NCBI GenBank assembly: GCA_905221605.1
Contig: CAJNDS010000412.1
Coordinates: 117,501 to 145,289 of the forward strand
Direction: 5' to 3'
Source: Symbiodinium natans
Taxonomy: Eukaryota; Sar; Dinophyceae; Suessiales; Symbiodiniaceae
Length of the DNA: 27,789 nt
Shown here piece after piece: positions 16,154-27,574 of this stretch. Numbering within the stretch: position 1 is the first letter of the stretch; each line of letters starts with the position of its first letter. The position numbers and the translations under genes are program-made. The notes below the pieces were generated by a model. That model worked only from the letters and a program-made list of their open reading frames with translations. It did no database searches and was not told the DNA's origin.

Positions 16154-16285
16154 TCCGGGGAGTTAGGGGAGTTCGGGGCGTTCGGGGGGAGTTCGGCAGT
16201 TAGGGGGAGTTAAGGGAGTTAGGAGATCAGGGGAGTTAGGGGATTTCGTGGAGTTAGGGAAGTTAGGGGAGTTCGGGTTAGGGGA
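16154..16285 (+). repeat. GGGAGTTA/GGGAGTTCG minisatellite
   Basis: Irregular units of roughly 10-20 bases built from GGGGAGTTAGGG and GGGAGTTCGG. It may have decayed or diverged from the adjacent heptamer array. Confidence 0.7.
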
Positions 16286-16409
16286 GTAGTTTAGGATGGT
16301 CACGGGGTCTTAGGGCTGTGGAGCGGGGCCTTGTGGCTTTTGGGGCCTCCGGGCTTTAGGTTTTTTGGGTTGCTATGATTATGGTTTTTGGTTGGGTGGG
16401 GGGGTGGAG

Positions 16410-16433
16410 AGTGACGAGGACGGGTCAAAGTAG
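16410..16433 (+). CDS. Weak candidate terminal exon
   Basis: After GGTGGAG the frame reads SDEDGSK and a TAG stop. A short acidic end would fit a phase-0 exit from the exon at 15985, but seven residues carry little evidence. The surrounding 16286-16657 shows no other gene. Confidence 0.2.
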   Translation, partial: SDEDGSK

Positions 16434-16657
16434 CTCAAGTTGTTTTGGCCCAGCCCGAAGCACTTAACACCAAAATCCCACCATCCCTGTACTTCCCCCA
16501 GAGCCTCGGTTAATCCCCTCTCCTAAACAAAGGTTTTAGGGTTCAGGCCTTAGGGTTTACAGCCTAACGTCCTTGAACCCTTCAACCTATGAAGCCGCAA
16601 CCGCTTTGTAACCCTTCACCCTAGGCCCTAGGCCTCCTCAAAACGTCCCTTAAACCC

Positions 16658-16792
16658 AAACCCTAAAAGAACTATATATATATATATGTGTATAAGTATA
16701 TGAGCATATATATATATATATGTATATATATATATGATATACGTGTATATATATATATATATGGACACACCCCCCCCCCCATGACCCACCCA
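16658..16792 (+). repeat. Left arm of inverted (TA)n/poly-C pair
   Basis: The order is AAACCCTAAAA, (TA)n with interruptions, ACACA, a C run, then ATGACCCACC. The same order appears inverted at 19681-19807. The non-microsatellite portion (poly-C plus ATGACCCACC) is what makes the match meaningful. Confidence 0.6.
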
Positions 16793-16919
16793 GATCTGTT
16801 TCCCTCGTAAATACCGTTTAAAACCCGATCGTGCCCTATGCCGTTTTTTGCTACTCTCAGTGGCTGTATCTCGACAAAACAGACCCCACACGGCCCACAA
16901 GACTGGACGCCGAGACGCG

Positions 16920-18172
16920 CGAGACCAAAAAAACAAAAAAAACATCTTTTTTAGAGAATGGGGAGGGGATGTTGAAAAAGATGGTTTTTTTGGTTTTGCC
17001 TCGTAAAAAGATGGTTTTTCATAGAAAACCAACTTTTCCCACGTAAAAAGATGGTTTTGGTCTGGACTGCCTCAGGAAAACCATCTTTTTGCGACGTAAA
17101 AGTTGGTTTTTGGCTCCAAAACCATCTTTTACGAGGCAAAACCAAAAAACCAAAAAACCATCTTTTTTAGAGAATGGGGAGGGGATGTTGAAAAAGATGG
17201 TTTTTTTGGTTTTGCCTCGTAAAAAGATGGTTTTTCATAGGAAAACCAACTTGTCCTACGTAAAAAGATGGTTTTGGTCTGGACTGCCTCAGGAAAACCA
17301 TCTTTTTGCGAGGTAAAAGTTGGTTTTTGGCTCCAACACCATCTTTTACGAGGCAAAACCAAAAAACCAAAAAAACCATCTTTTTTAGAGAATGGGGAGG
17401 GGATGTTGAAAAGATGTTTTTTTTGGTTTTGCCTCGTAAAAAGATGGTTTTCCATAGCAAAACCAACTTTTTCCACGTAAAAAAGATGGTTTTGGTCTGG
17501 TCTGCCTCAGGAAAACCATCTTTTTACGAGGGAAAAGTTGGTTTTTGGCTCCAAAACCATCTTTTTACGAGGTAAAAGTTGGTTTTTGTGTCCAAAACCA
17601 TCTTTTTACGTGGGAAAAGTTGGTTTTGCTATGGAAAACCATCTTTTTACGAGGCAAAACCAAAAAAACAATCTTTTTCAAAATCCCCTCCCCATTCTCT
17701 AACAAAGATGGTTTTTTTGGTTTTTTGGTTTTGCCTCGTAAAAGATGGTTTTGGAGCCAAAAACCAACTTTTACCTCGCAAAAAGATGGTTTTCCTGAGG
17801 CAGTCCAGACCAAAACCATCTTTTTACGTGGGACAAGTTGGTTTTCCTATGAAAAACCATCTTTTTACGAGGCAAAACCAAAAAAAACATCTTTTCAACA
17901 TCCCCTCCCCATTCTCTAAAAAAGATGGTTTTTTTGGTTTTTTGGTTTTGCCTCGTAAAAGATGGTTTTGGAGCCAAAAACCAACTTTTACCTCGCAAAA
18001 TGATGGTTTTGGCGTGGTGTTCTTAAGGAAAACCATCCTTTTGCGAGGGAAAAATTGGTTTTCCTGTGAAAAACCATCTTTTACGAGGCAAAACCAAAAA
18101 AACATCTTTTTCAAAATCCCCTCCCCATTCTCCAAAAAAGATTGTTTTTTTGGTTTTTTGGTTTTGCCTCGT
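16920..18172. repeat. 1.25-kb palindrome of AAAGATGGTTTT-type units
   Basis: GAATGGGGAGGGG occurs forward near 16957, 17172 and 17400 and inverted (CCCCTCCCCATTC) near 17686, 17902 and 18118. Pairing first with last, second with fifth and third with fourth gives one common midpoint near 17545. Between them, units with AAAGATGGTTTT, GGTTTTGCCTCGT and AAGTTGGTTTT alternate with their complements about every 40-50 bases, so many smaller hairpins are nested. Open frames on both strands (up to 252 codons at 17579-18337) are mirror translations of the repeat. Confidence 0.85.
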
Positions 18173-18280
18173 ACCTCTCTCGGGCCAGAACCGTTCAGCT
18201 CTACATGTAGCTATGCTTGGAGGCTCGTTGGTTTTGGTCAGTCTTATATTAATCTCAGCAATAGCATTCCTATTAATGTA

Positions 18281-19250
18281 AAAGGGTTCCTAACCATCTT
18301 TATAGGACTTCTTTTCATTTTACTTATATTCTTATGAACTTTCAGAGGGTTCTTATTCAACATCAGAGGATTCCTAATACTTTTCAATAGGGTTCTTATG
18401 CATTTCAACAAGGTTCTTAATCATTTTCAAGTGGCTCTTTTTAATTCCTACAGGGTTCCTCTGAAATTAAAAATCTTTTTAAGATTCATATTGATTTTAG
18501 TGAGTCTCCAAGTAATTTTAATTGTATTCTTAGAAAATTGAATAGCATTCCTCGTCCTATTAATTCTAATAGGAATCACATTAAGTCTAACAGGAAGCCA
18601 AGAAATTTTGAAAAGGAACCACATTGAATTTTGTAGGATTCCTATTGGTTCCTATTAATTATTAGTAGGGTTCCTCTTCATTTTAAAAGGATTCCTATCA
18701 ATTGGTTATTGGATTCTTAAAAATTTTACTGGGGTTCCTAATATATCCGATGAAGGTCAAAGGGTTCCTGACCATCTTAATGGGACTCCTCTACCGTTTC
18801 AGAATATTCTTATGAATTTTCATAGGGTTCTTATTCAATGTAGAAGGATTCCTAATACGTTTTTGTAAACAGGGTTCTTATGAATTTCAACAAGGTTCTC
18901 AATCGTTTTAAAGTGGCTTCTTTTAGTTTCAATAGGGGTCCATCTGAAAATGAAAAGGGCTCATACTTCTTTTTAGGATTCCTATTGGTTCCTATTCATG
19001 TTTGCAAAGTAATTGGAATGGTTTTTTCTGGAGATTTGAATAGCATTCCTGTCCCATTAATTCTAATAGGAATCACATGAATTCTAACAGGAAGCCTAGA
19101 AATCCGAACCGCATTTATTTTTATAGGATTCCTATTGGTTCCTATTAATTTAGTAGGATTTCTCTCCATTTTCAAAGGATTCCAATAGGGTTCTTATGAT
19201 TTTTAGTGGTGTTGCTTATAAATTCTAATTGATGGTAGGACCCTCTTCAT
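18281..19250. repeat. Direct duplication of an AT-rich repetitive block
   Basis: Two diverged copies of about 480-500 bases follow each other. Landmarks: AAGGGTTCCTNACCATCTT at 18281 and 18759, CTTATGAA at 18331 and 18809, TAGCATTCCT at 18543 and 19041, AGGATTCCTATTGGTTCC at 18635 and 19125. Each copy is itself made of degenerate units of roughly 25-30 bases with AGGGTTCTTATG or AGGATTCCTATT. Related sequence continues to about 19640. Non-coding. Confidence 0.75.
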
Positions 19251-19680
19251 TTAAAAGTTTCCTCTTAATTTGTAAAAGGGTTCTTATGACTTTTTTTGGG
19301 GTTCCTCATAAATTGAATAGGATTCTAATTCATCATAACAAGATTAAGAGAAATATTAATAGGATTCCTATTTAGATTTAATGGAATTCCCACATTCCCG
19401 TGAATTCAAAAAGGGTCCCTTTTCATTTTCACAGGCTCCCTACTATTCTTCATGGGGGCCCTATTGTTTTTCTACATTTTAATAGCATTCCTATGACGTT
19501 TGATAGGGAGTTCCTCTGACTCAAATATGATTCCAAGTCATTGTTCCTATTGATTCAATAAAGAGTCTTATTAATCTGAATAGGGTTCGTATGAATTTCA
19601 TAGGGTTTTCGTTCAATTAAGAGGGTTCTTATTAAATTCATAGCTATGAGTATGGATTTCTTACTCCGACACGGCCTCAC

Positions 19681-19712
19681 GGTGGGTCATGGGGGGGGGG
19701 GGGGTGTGAGCT

Positions 19713-19759
<47 letters not shown>

Positions 19760-19807
19760 ATATACATATATATATATATATATATGTGGCAGGGATTTTT
19801 AGGGTTT
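19681..19807 (-). repeat. Right arm of inverted (TA)n/poly-C pair
   Basis: GGTGGGTCAT, a G run, TGTG, (TA)n, (TG)n, (TA)n and a final TTTTTAGGGTTTA mirror the arm at 16658-16792. The (TG)n block is absent from the left arm. Confidence 0.6.
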
Positions 19808-19898
19808 ATTTTGCTTAGCGCCTTTCTTCACAAGATATATTAGCTAATAAAAATTCGTTTTTAATATGTTATTTATTATGTAATAATGCTAGCCTAGA

Positions 19899-19981
19899 GT
19901 ATATAATATATAATATATAATATATAATATATAATATATAATATATAATATATAATATATAATATATAATATATAATATAT
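19899..19981. repeat. (TATAATA)n heptamer array
   Basis: About 11-12 tandem copies of a 7-base AT-only unit. The sequence between 19808 and 19898 is AT-rich and non-coding. Confidence 0.85.
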
Positions 19982-20089
19982 CATGCGACTATAGTGAGTT
20001 TTACATTTCCTTCAGAATGTATTCACATAAGAGAATATGTTATATAATGTAAAAGAAGAATTCCCCAATTCTATGTGTTTCATTCCTGA

Positions 20090-23000
20090 CCGGAAATGAG
20101 TCAGTTCAGGTGTCTCAGTAAGCCCTGCGAACATGGATTCTAACATGGATATTGTCTAAAATTAATCTTGACATCAAGTGGAGTATTCATGGTGATTCTT
20201 ATATGAATAGTAATGGTAGTGTCAATACTGATGTTGGTATCAAGGTCGGAAATGAACCAGTCCAGGTGTCCAGGTGTCTTGCGAAGCCCTGTGATGTTCA
20301 TCGCAAGTCAGGAATGAATCAGTCCAGGTGACTTAATAAGCCCTATGGCAATATGGTGATTCATTCCCGGCCGAAAATGGATCAGTCCAGGTGTCTCAGT
20401 AAGCCCAGCGAGAGATAACTATAATAATACATATACATAACAATACTAGAAATAGTATCGGCATCCATTCATACGGATATTATCTTTGAGCTTAATATTG
20501 ACATGAATTTGAGAAGTAATATTCATTCTTATATTACTCGTGATGGTAGCGTTAATACTGATGTTGATATCAAGGTCGGGAATGAGTCAGTCCAGGTGTC
20601 TTAAGAAGCCCTGCCAGGTGTCTAGTGCGCTCTGCGTTGATTCCTTTCTGACCACGGCCGGAAATGAAACACGTCATGTGTCTGAGAAAGCCCTGTGGTG
20701 ATTCTTTTCTGGTCGTAAGTCCAGGTGTCTTTTATGCCCTGTGGCGATTCCTTCCTAGCTGGACATGAATCAGTCCAGGTGTCGCAGTAAGCCCCGCGCG
20801 AACACATGCAAAAGAATTTTTGTTTGTTTTGAATACTGAAGTGAAAACTCATATTTAGTCTGATGTTAATGGTACTCGTAATCGCAATACTGTTGTGGAT
20901 TCCAAGGTCGGAGATGAATGAATCAGTCCAGGTGTCTTAGAAGGTGTCGAAATGAATCAGTCCAGGTGTGTGGGAAGCCTTGCGCTCGATGATTTCATGC
21001 GAATGCACGATTTAATATTGATATTGATATCAGTACTGATTTTTCTAGCCGTAGTAATAGAAAAAAACAGTATTTCAATCACACAAAATTCAGGTCGGAG
21101 AATGAATCAGACCAGCTGTCTTCATAAGCCCTGCCAGGCGTCGAATACGTCCTGCGGCGAATCATTTCGGGCCAGAAATGAACCAGTCCAGTCGTCTTAA
21201 AAGCACAGTGCTGATTCTTTTCGGGCCGGAATCCCAGTGTTGATTCATTTCGGGTCGGAGACGAATCACCTCAGGTGTCTCAGCATTGATGCATTTCGGG
21301 CCGGGAATGAATCAGTCCAGGTGCCTTAAAAACACAGTCTTGATTCATTTCGGGCTGGCAATGAATCAGTCCAGGCGCCTTCAGAGGCCCGGCGTTGATT
21401 ATTTCGGGTCAGAAATCAATCAGTCCAGGTGTCTTAATGAGCCGTGTGTTGATTCATTTCTGGTCGGCGTTGAACCAGCCTAGGTGTCTTACTTAATTAT
21501 CCCTGCGATGAGCTAATTCGGAGCGGAAATGAATCCTGGATTAATTCGTTTACGACCAGAAAAGAATCACCACAGGGCTTTCTCACGGCCGTGGCCGGAA
21601 AGGAATCAACGCAGAGCGTACTAGACACCTGGCTCGGCTTATTAAGACACCTGGACTGATTCATTTACGACCTTGATATCAACATCAATATTAACACTAG
21701 CATCACGAGTAATATAAGAATGAATATTACTTCTCAAATTGATGTCAATATCAAAGTCAAATTAAGTACCCGTGTTCATGAAATCGCACAGAGCTTACTG
21801 AGACACCTGGACTAATTCAACTAATTCATTTGACCATAGCGACATAGGGCTTATTAAGACACCTGGACGGTCACCTGGACTGACTCATTCCTGACCCGCA
21901 ATGAATCATCACAGGGCTTCTTAAGCCACCTGGCAGGGCTTATTAAGACACCTGGACTGATTCTCTTCGAACCTTGATATCAACAGTAGTATTAACACTA
22001 CCAGTACTTCTAATATAAGAATGAATGTTAATCACCAAAAGAAAACAAAAGATTAAAGATTCATTTCCGGCCAGGAATCAATCAACGTAGTGCCACAAAG
22101 CTTATGAAGACACTTGGATTGCTTCATTCCCGACCCGCAATGAATCATCGCAGGGATTCTTAAGACACCTGGCAGGGCTTATTAAGACACCTGGACTGGT
22201 TCATTTCGAACCTTGATATCAACATTAGTATTAACACTACCATGACTTTTAATATAAGAATGAATGTTAATAATCAACAGAAAATAAGATTAAAGATTCA
22301 TTTCCGGCCAGGAATGCATCAACGTAGAGCCAGAGAGCTTATGAAGACACCTGGACTGAGTCATTCCCGACCCGCAATGAATCATCAGACGGCTTCTTAA
22401 GCCACCTGGCAGGGCGGGCCGGAAATGAATCAGTCCAGGTGTCTTCATAAGCCCTGGCCGGAAGTGAATCTTTCGTATTGTGTTTTCTTGTGATCATTAA
22501 TATTCATTAATACGTTAATAGTACTGGTAGTGTTCATACTGATGTTGATATCAAGCTCGGAAATGAATCAGACACTACAATTATTATTTGTATAAGAGTG
22601 ACCATTAGTTCACATGCATGTCAACATTAAAAGCAAAGATACTATCCATGTTCATGAGTTCGCATTACTGAGACACGCCTGGACTGATTTACTTCCGCTG
22701 GTCTTTTTAAGGCGCCTGGACTGGTTCATTTCCGGCCCGAAATGAATCAACGCATGGCTTACACAGACACCTAAATTGATTCTTCCGGCATGAAGTAAAT
22801 CAGACTTTGCTTTGAGACGAATGGACTAGTTGGTTCGGGCCCGAAATGACTCACCACGAGAAACTTGCTGATAGACCTGGATTGACTCATTTCCGAACGG
22901 ACATGAGTCAATCCAGGACGAATCAACACAAAGCTTTTCAGACACCTGGACTGATTTGATGCATCTCCCACCTTGGAACCCACACCAGTCTTCTTAGTAC

Positions 23001-25600
23001 TAGTACCATTAGTATAAGAATAAATATGAGTTTTCATCTCGATATTCAAGTCAAAATTAATATTCTTTTGCGAGAGTTCGCACAGGGCTTACTGCGACAC
23101 CTGGACTGACTCATTTCCAGCCAGGAAAGAATCATCACAGTGCGAACTCAGACACCTGGACTGATTCATTTACGACCAGAGAAGAATCACTGCGGGGCTT
23201 TCTCAGACACATGACGTGCTTCATCTCCGGCCGTGGCCGGACATGGATCAATGCAGGGCGTACTAAACACCTGGCACGGCTTTATAAGACACCTGGACTG
23301 ATTTATTTACGACCTTGATATCAACACCAGTATTAACACTACCATCACAATTAATATAAGAATGCATATTACTTATCGAACTAATGCCAATATTCGAGTC
23401 AAAGAAAATATCCATGTTCATGAAATCGCACAGAAATTACTGAGACACCTGGACTAATTCAACTAATTCATTTGACCATAGCGCCATAGGGCTCATTAAG
23501 ACACCTGGACTGACTCATTCCTGACCCGCAATGAATCATCGCAGGGCTTCTTAAGCCACTTGGCAGGGCTTATTAAGACACCTGGACTGATTCTCTTCGA
23601 ACCTTGATATCAACAGTAGTATTAACACTACCAGTACTTCTAATATAAGACTGAATGTTCATAATCAAAAGAAAACAAGATTGATGATTCATTTCCGTCC
23701 AGGAATGAACCAACGTAGTGCCACACAGAGCTTATGGAGACACCTGGACTGAGTCATTCCCGACCCGCAATGAATCATTAGACGGCTTCTTGAGCCACCT
23801 GGCAGGGCGGGCCGGGAATGAATCAGTCCAGGTGTCTTCATAAGCCCTGTGGCGCTACGTTGGTTCATTCCTGGCCGGAAGTGAATCTTTCGTATTGTTT
23901 TTTCTTGTGATCATTAATATTCATTCATACATTAATAGTAATGGTAGTGTTCATACTGATGTTGATATCAAGCTCGGAAATGAATCAAACACTACCATTA
24001 TTATTAGTATAAGAGTGACCATTAGTTCACGTCCATGTCAACATTAACAGCAAAGATACTATCCATGTTCATGAATTCGCATGACTGAGACACGCCTGGA
24101 CTGATTCTCTTCCGGCCCAACCCGAAATCTAGCAACGCTGGTCTTTTTAAGTCCGGCCCGAAATGAATCAACACATGGCTTATACAGACACCTAAATTGA
24201 TTCTTCCGGCCCGAAGTAAATCAGCACTTTGCTTTTGAGACGAATGGACTAGTTGATTCTGGCCCGAAATGACTCACCACAGGAGGGCTTGCTGACACAC
24301 CTGGATTGACTCATTTCCGAACAGACATGAGTCAATCCAGGACGAATCAACACAAAGCTTTTCAGACACCTGGACTGATTCATCTCGACACCTGGCAGAG
24401 CTTTTTCAGACACCTGGACTGATTTGGCGCATCTCCCACCTTTGGAACCCGCGTCAGTATTATTAGTACTAGTACCAATAATATAAGAATATATATGAGT
24501 TTTCATCTCAATATGCAAGTCGAACTAGTCATCAAAGCTAGCTCCTTGGAGCTCGCGAGAGTTGTCGTTTACAAGAATTCTCTCTAGTGTTCAGCTGGGT
24601 CAAGAAGCGACCCCGACCCTTAAGTGGTATGAAAATCAAAGGGATAAAGGGCTGTCCTTAATTGATTTCTGGGGAGGGGGCCCCCCCCCCCCCTTTTGGC
24701 TCCCCCCCCTTTTCAGGCCCCCCCCCTCCCTCTTGCCGCGTTTCTAGCTTTCGCACCCCCGATCTCAAGTATTGTGAAGCGAGAGTTCGCGCAGGGCTTA
24801 CTGCGACACCTGGACCTCAGTTCCAGCCAGGAAAGAATCACCACAGGGCGTATTCGGACACCTGGACTGATTGACCGAAATAGCTCACTACAGTACGTGG
24901 TCCACGCCTGGCAGGGTTTTGTTTAGACACCCGGACTGATTCACAGCTTAATATATATATATATATATATTTGTATTCTTAATAGTCTTGCTAGTACTAC
25001 GCCTACTAATATTAGTATCAATACTAATTCTAGCATTAGTACTAGTTTTAATTATTGAAATGAATTCGCGCATAGCTTATTGAGACAGCTGCACTGATTC
25101 ATTTCCGAAAAAGAATGAACCACCACAGAGCTCAATTAAACACCTTGACTGATTATTTTCCGACCCGAAAAAATCACCCGAGGACGTCTTTGACACTTGG
25201 CCGGGCTTATTCAGACACCTGTACTGTTTCATTTCCGGCCTTGATACCAACATCAGTGTTACGAGTACCACGAATGTAAGATTGAATCTGAATACTCATG
25301 TCAAGATTAACATCGAAATTATTCTTCATTCTCATGAATTAGCACAGTGCTTACTGAGATACCTGGACGTGTTCATTTCCGAACAGAAATGAATCATCAA
25401 AGGGCCTGTGAATGGCACCTGGACTGATTCATGTCCGACCCGAAATGAATCACCACTACTCCTATGTTAAGAAATGGCCGGAAATAAATCAAGACACGGC
25501 TCATTAAAACGCCTAGACTGATTCGTTTAAATGAAAGAATGAATAAACACTGGGCATCTTAAGGCGCCTGGACTGATTCATGCCCCCGCCCAGTATTCTC
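20090..25600. repeat. 5.5-kb dispersed-repeat block, CAGTCCAGGTGTCTTA family
   Basis: Dozens of diverged copies of two modules. Module A is an AATGAATCAGTCCAGG core followed by GTGTCTTAANAAGCCCTG. Module B is AT-rich, containing GTTAATACTGATGTTGATATC and leading into module A through AAGGTCGG. From 20090 to about 21540 the modules run forward; from about 21590 to 25600 they run as the reverse complement (AAGACACCTGGACTGATTCA). The second part contains a tandem duplication (about 21600-23240 and 23240-24780) with a unit of 1.4-1.6 kb. Open frames (for example 20952-21200, 22771-23049, 24249-24518) are translations of the modules and are not called. Confidence 0.85.
24675..24737. repeat. C-rich low-complexity tract
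   Basis: Runs of C interrupted by TTTT and GGCT inside the repeat block; a nearby (TA)n lies at about 24952-24970. Pro-rich frames here are artefacts. Confidence 0.75.
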
Positions 25601-25835
25601 GCGCCCCAGGACTTGCAGTACATGATTTTTCGCATCACCCTATGCACTTGAATACTTCCCAGTCTTATGATTCAAGGCTTACCATCCTTCCTTCTCTATT
25701 ATCCGTATTTCATGCACAATACATATACCCTACATGTATACATAATCTGGATACTTATTCTCCTCTCTCTTTGCATTTCCACTGGAGGCAAGCCCTACAA
25801 ACATAGGCCATGACATGGGCGCAAACCTATGAGAT
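25601..25835. other. Unique intergenic sequence
   Basis: AT-rich, with no open frame of note and no repeat family I recognise. Confidence 0.5.
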
Positions 25836-26600
25836 TTAAAGTTTAGGGATTTAAGCCTCAAGCCCTATAAGGCTATTAAATTCTAATCCTATATGTAATG
25901 CCTAAAACCTGAACCTTAAACCCTATAAGCCCGTGAAGGTTTTGGAGACAAACCATGGTTTAAACCCTAAGATCTGGGCATGCATTCCTTCAGCGCCTTT
26001 AGGGTTAAAACCATTGAACCATTTAGACCTGATGGAGTTTTAGGCTTCTGACCCGGAAGGGTTTAGGGTTAAGGTTTAAATGCCTAAACCTTAAACCCTT
26101 ATGGTTTAAACTCAATGGGTTTAGGCTCGATGGGTTTAAGTTTAAGTTTAAGTTTAAAGGTTAAGGGTTTAGGTTTAATTGGCGGCTTAGAACTAGATGC
26201 CTGCTTCGTAAACATTAAACCTTTCAACCTCATGCAACCCTATAGATTTTGGAGGTTAAGGGTTTAGCTTAATTGCTTAACCGTATAGAGTTTCGATTCT
26301 TCTCTTTAAAACCTTAAAGCCTTAACCTATAGGCTTTTAGAGAATACGCCATAAATAAAACAGGGAGCGCAGCGGAGCGGAGGGTAGGGAGGGAGGGGGA
26401 CGGTGCTTGCGAATTGTCTTTTGAGAGGGGGACGGTGCTTGCGATTTGTCTTCTGGGAGCAACACCGTAAACGTTTAACAATAAGCACTAAACCCTAAAA
26501 ACTAAACCCTAAAGCCTACACACTAAACCCTAAAGCCTAAACCCTAAACAACAAATCCTGAACCCTGAACACTAAACCTTAAGCCCCAAACCAAAAACCC
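25836..26600. repeat. Degenerate heptamer-derived DNA, both strands
   Basis: Diverged TTTAAACC, CCTTAAACC and GGTTTAGG pieces in both orientations, ending with clearer ACTAAACCCTAAA copies (26486-26600). Within it, 26355-26465 has a GGAGCGGAG-rich stretch and two copies of GACGGTGCTTGCGA, early members of the family at 27130-27560. Confidence 0.65.
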
Positions 26601-26932
26601 GTTTGGACTCTTGATTAGTTTATAAGGCTTAGGGTTCAGGGTTTAGGTTCTGTAGAGGTTTATTCGAGAAGACATGCTACAATATATAAAATTTTCTTCG
26701 TTTCTCACCAAAAAGGTCGATAGCACGTCTTTTACTTCCATTTGGACAGAGTGTTCAAGGCAATTTCGTCAGATAGTCCAAGGCCATTTAGTCAAATAGG
26801 ATGATTCAAGGATCTATGAAGGATAGAGCCTATTTACGAAATAAACTTACATAGTGTGTTTTCGGAGAATAGGATAATAGTCAGGAAATAGTCTAACCTT
26901 GCCTTGGAGGTTTTCTGAGAAAATACCATGTG
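26601..26932. other. Unique intergenic sequence
   Basis: Two heptamer remnants near 26630, then AT-rich sequence without an open frame or a recognisable repeat. Confidence 0.5.
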
Positions 26933-27004
26933 CAAAATCTGCCTGGATCCACGCAGGGCTGTTTTCTTACAAAAAACGTGGCGCGTAGATCCAGGCAGAT
27001 TTTG
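26933..27004. repeat. Hairpin with 22-base arms
   Basis: CAAAATCTGCCTGGATCCACGC (positions 26933-26954, key core CTGCCTGGATC) pairs with 26983-27004 with one mismatch, around a 28-base loop. A third, forward copy of the arm begins near 27064. The motif is a dispersed repeat here. Confidence 0.75.
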
Positions 27005-27129
27005 TCCGTCGTTTGTTTTGAGAAAACACCAGGGACAAAATCTGTTGCAAAAACACCATGGACGAAATCTGCCTGGATCTACGCGGCGCTGTTTCCCAAA
27101 TTATGGGAGCTCAGTTTTCCAAAAGACTT

Positions 27130-27560
27130 ACGGGGACACTGCTTGCGATTTGTCATTTTGGGAGCTCAGTTTTCCACAAAAACGTAAGGGGGACCCTGCT
27201 TGCGATTTGTCATTTTGGGAACTCAGTTTTCGGGATACTACTTGCGATTTATTATTTTGGGAGCTCAGTTTTTCAAAAAAATAAGGGGACACTGCTTGCA
27301 ATTTGTCATTTGGGAGCTTGATTTCAAAAAAAGAACTTAAGACTTCAGGGGACACTACTTGCGATTTGTCATTTTGGGAGCTCAGTCCTTGAAGACCCCG
27401 AAGGCCCTGTCTAAATCCCCCGGTTCCCCTGGAAGGAAACAGTCAAGGCCTGTAGATCTGCAGCCTTAAACTTCGAGCTCCCCGCCCCCTTTAGCCAGTC
27501 TAAAACCCCCGCCCCCCCAGAAGCAAACAACTTAAGGCTTAAGGGGACACTACTTGCGAT
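27130..27560 (+). repeat. Tandem family with TGCTTGCGATTTGTCATTTT
   Basis: Units of about 45-63 bases start near 27133, 27192, 27237, 27286 and 27349, with an isolated one near 27545. The shared core is GGGGACAC, then CTTGCGATTTGTCATTTTGG and GAGCTCAGTTTTC. A segment at about 27390-27530 is unrelated GC-rich sequence inserted between the fifth and last unit. Overlapping open frames are artefacts. Confidence 0.85.
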
Positions 27561-27574
27561 TTGTTATTTTACGA

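Noticed and set aside
17579-18337. 252-codon open frame on the + strand, with long partners on the - strand
   Set aside because: It translates the palindromic AAAGATGGTTTT repeat; similar peptides come from both strands, and the repeat lacks stops by composition.
20952-21483. Short open frames containing MNQSRC-like repeats
   Set aside because: They come from the AATGAATCAGTCCAGG module and follow its repetition, with no independent coding evidence.
20090-25600. A CRISPR array
   Set aside because: Copies are diverged, occur in both orientations and lack constant repeat and spacer lengths; the context is eukaryotic.
26928-27355. Overlapping open frames on both strands near the right end
   Set aside because: They follow the 45-63-base tandem unit and the hairpin repeat.
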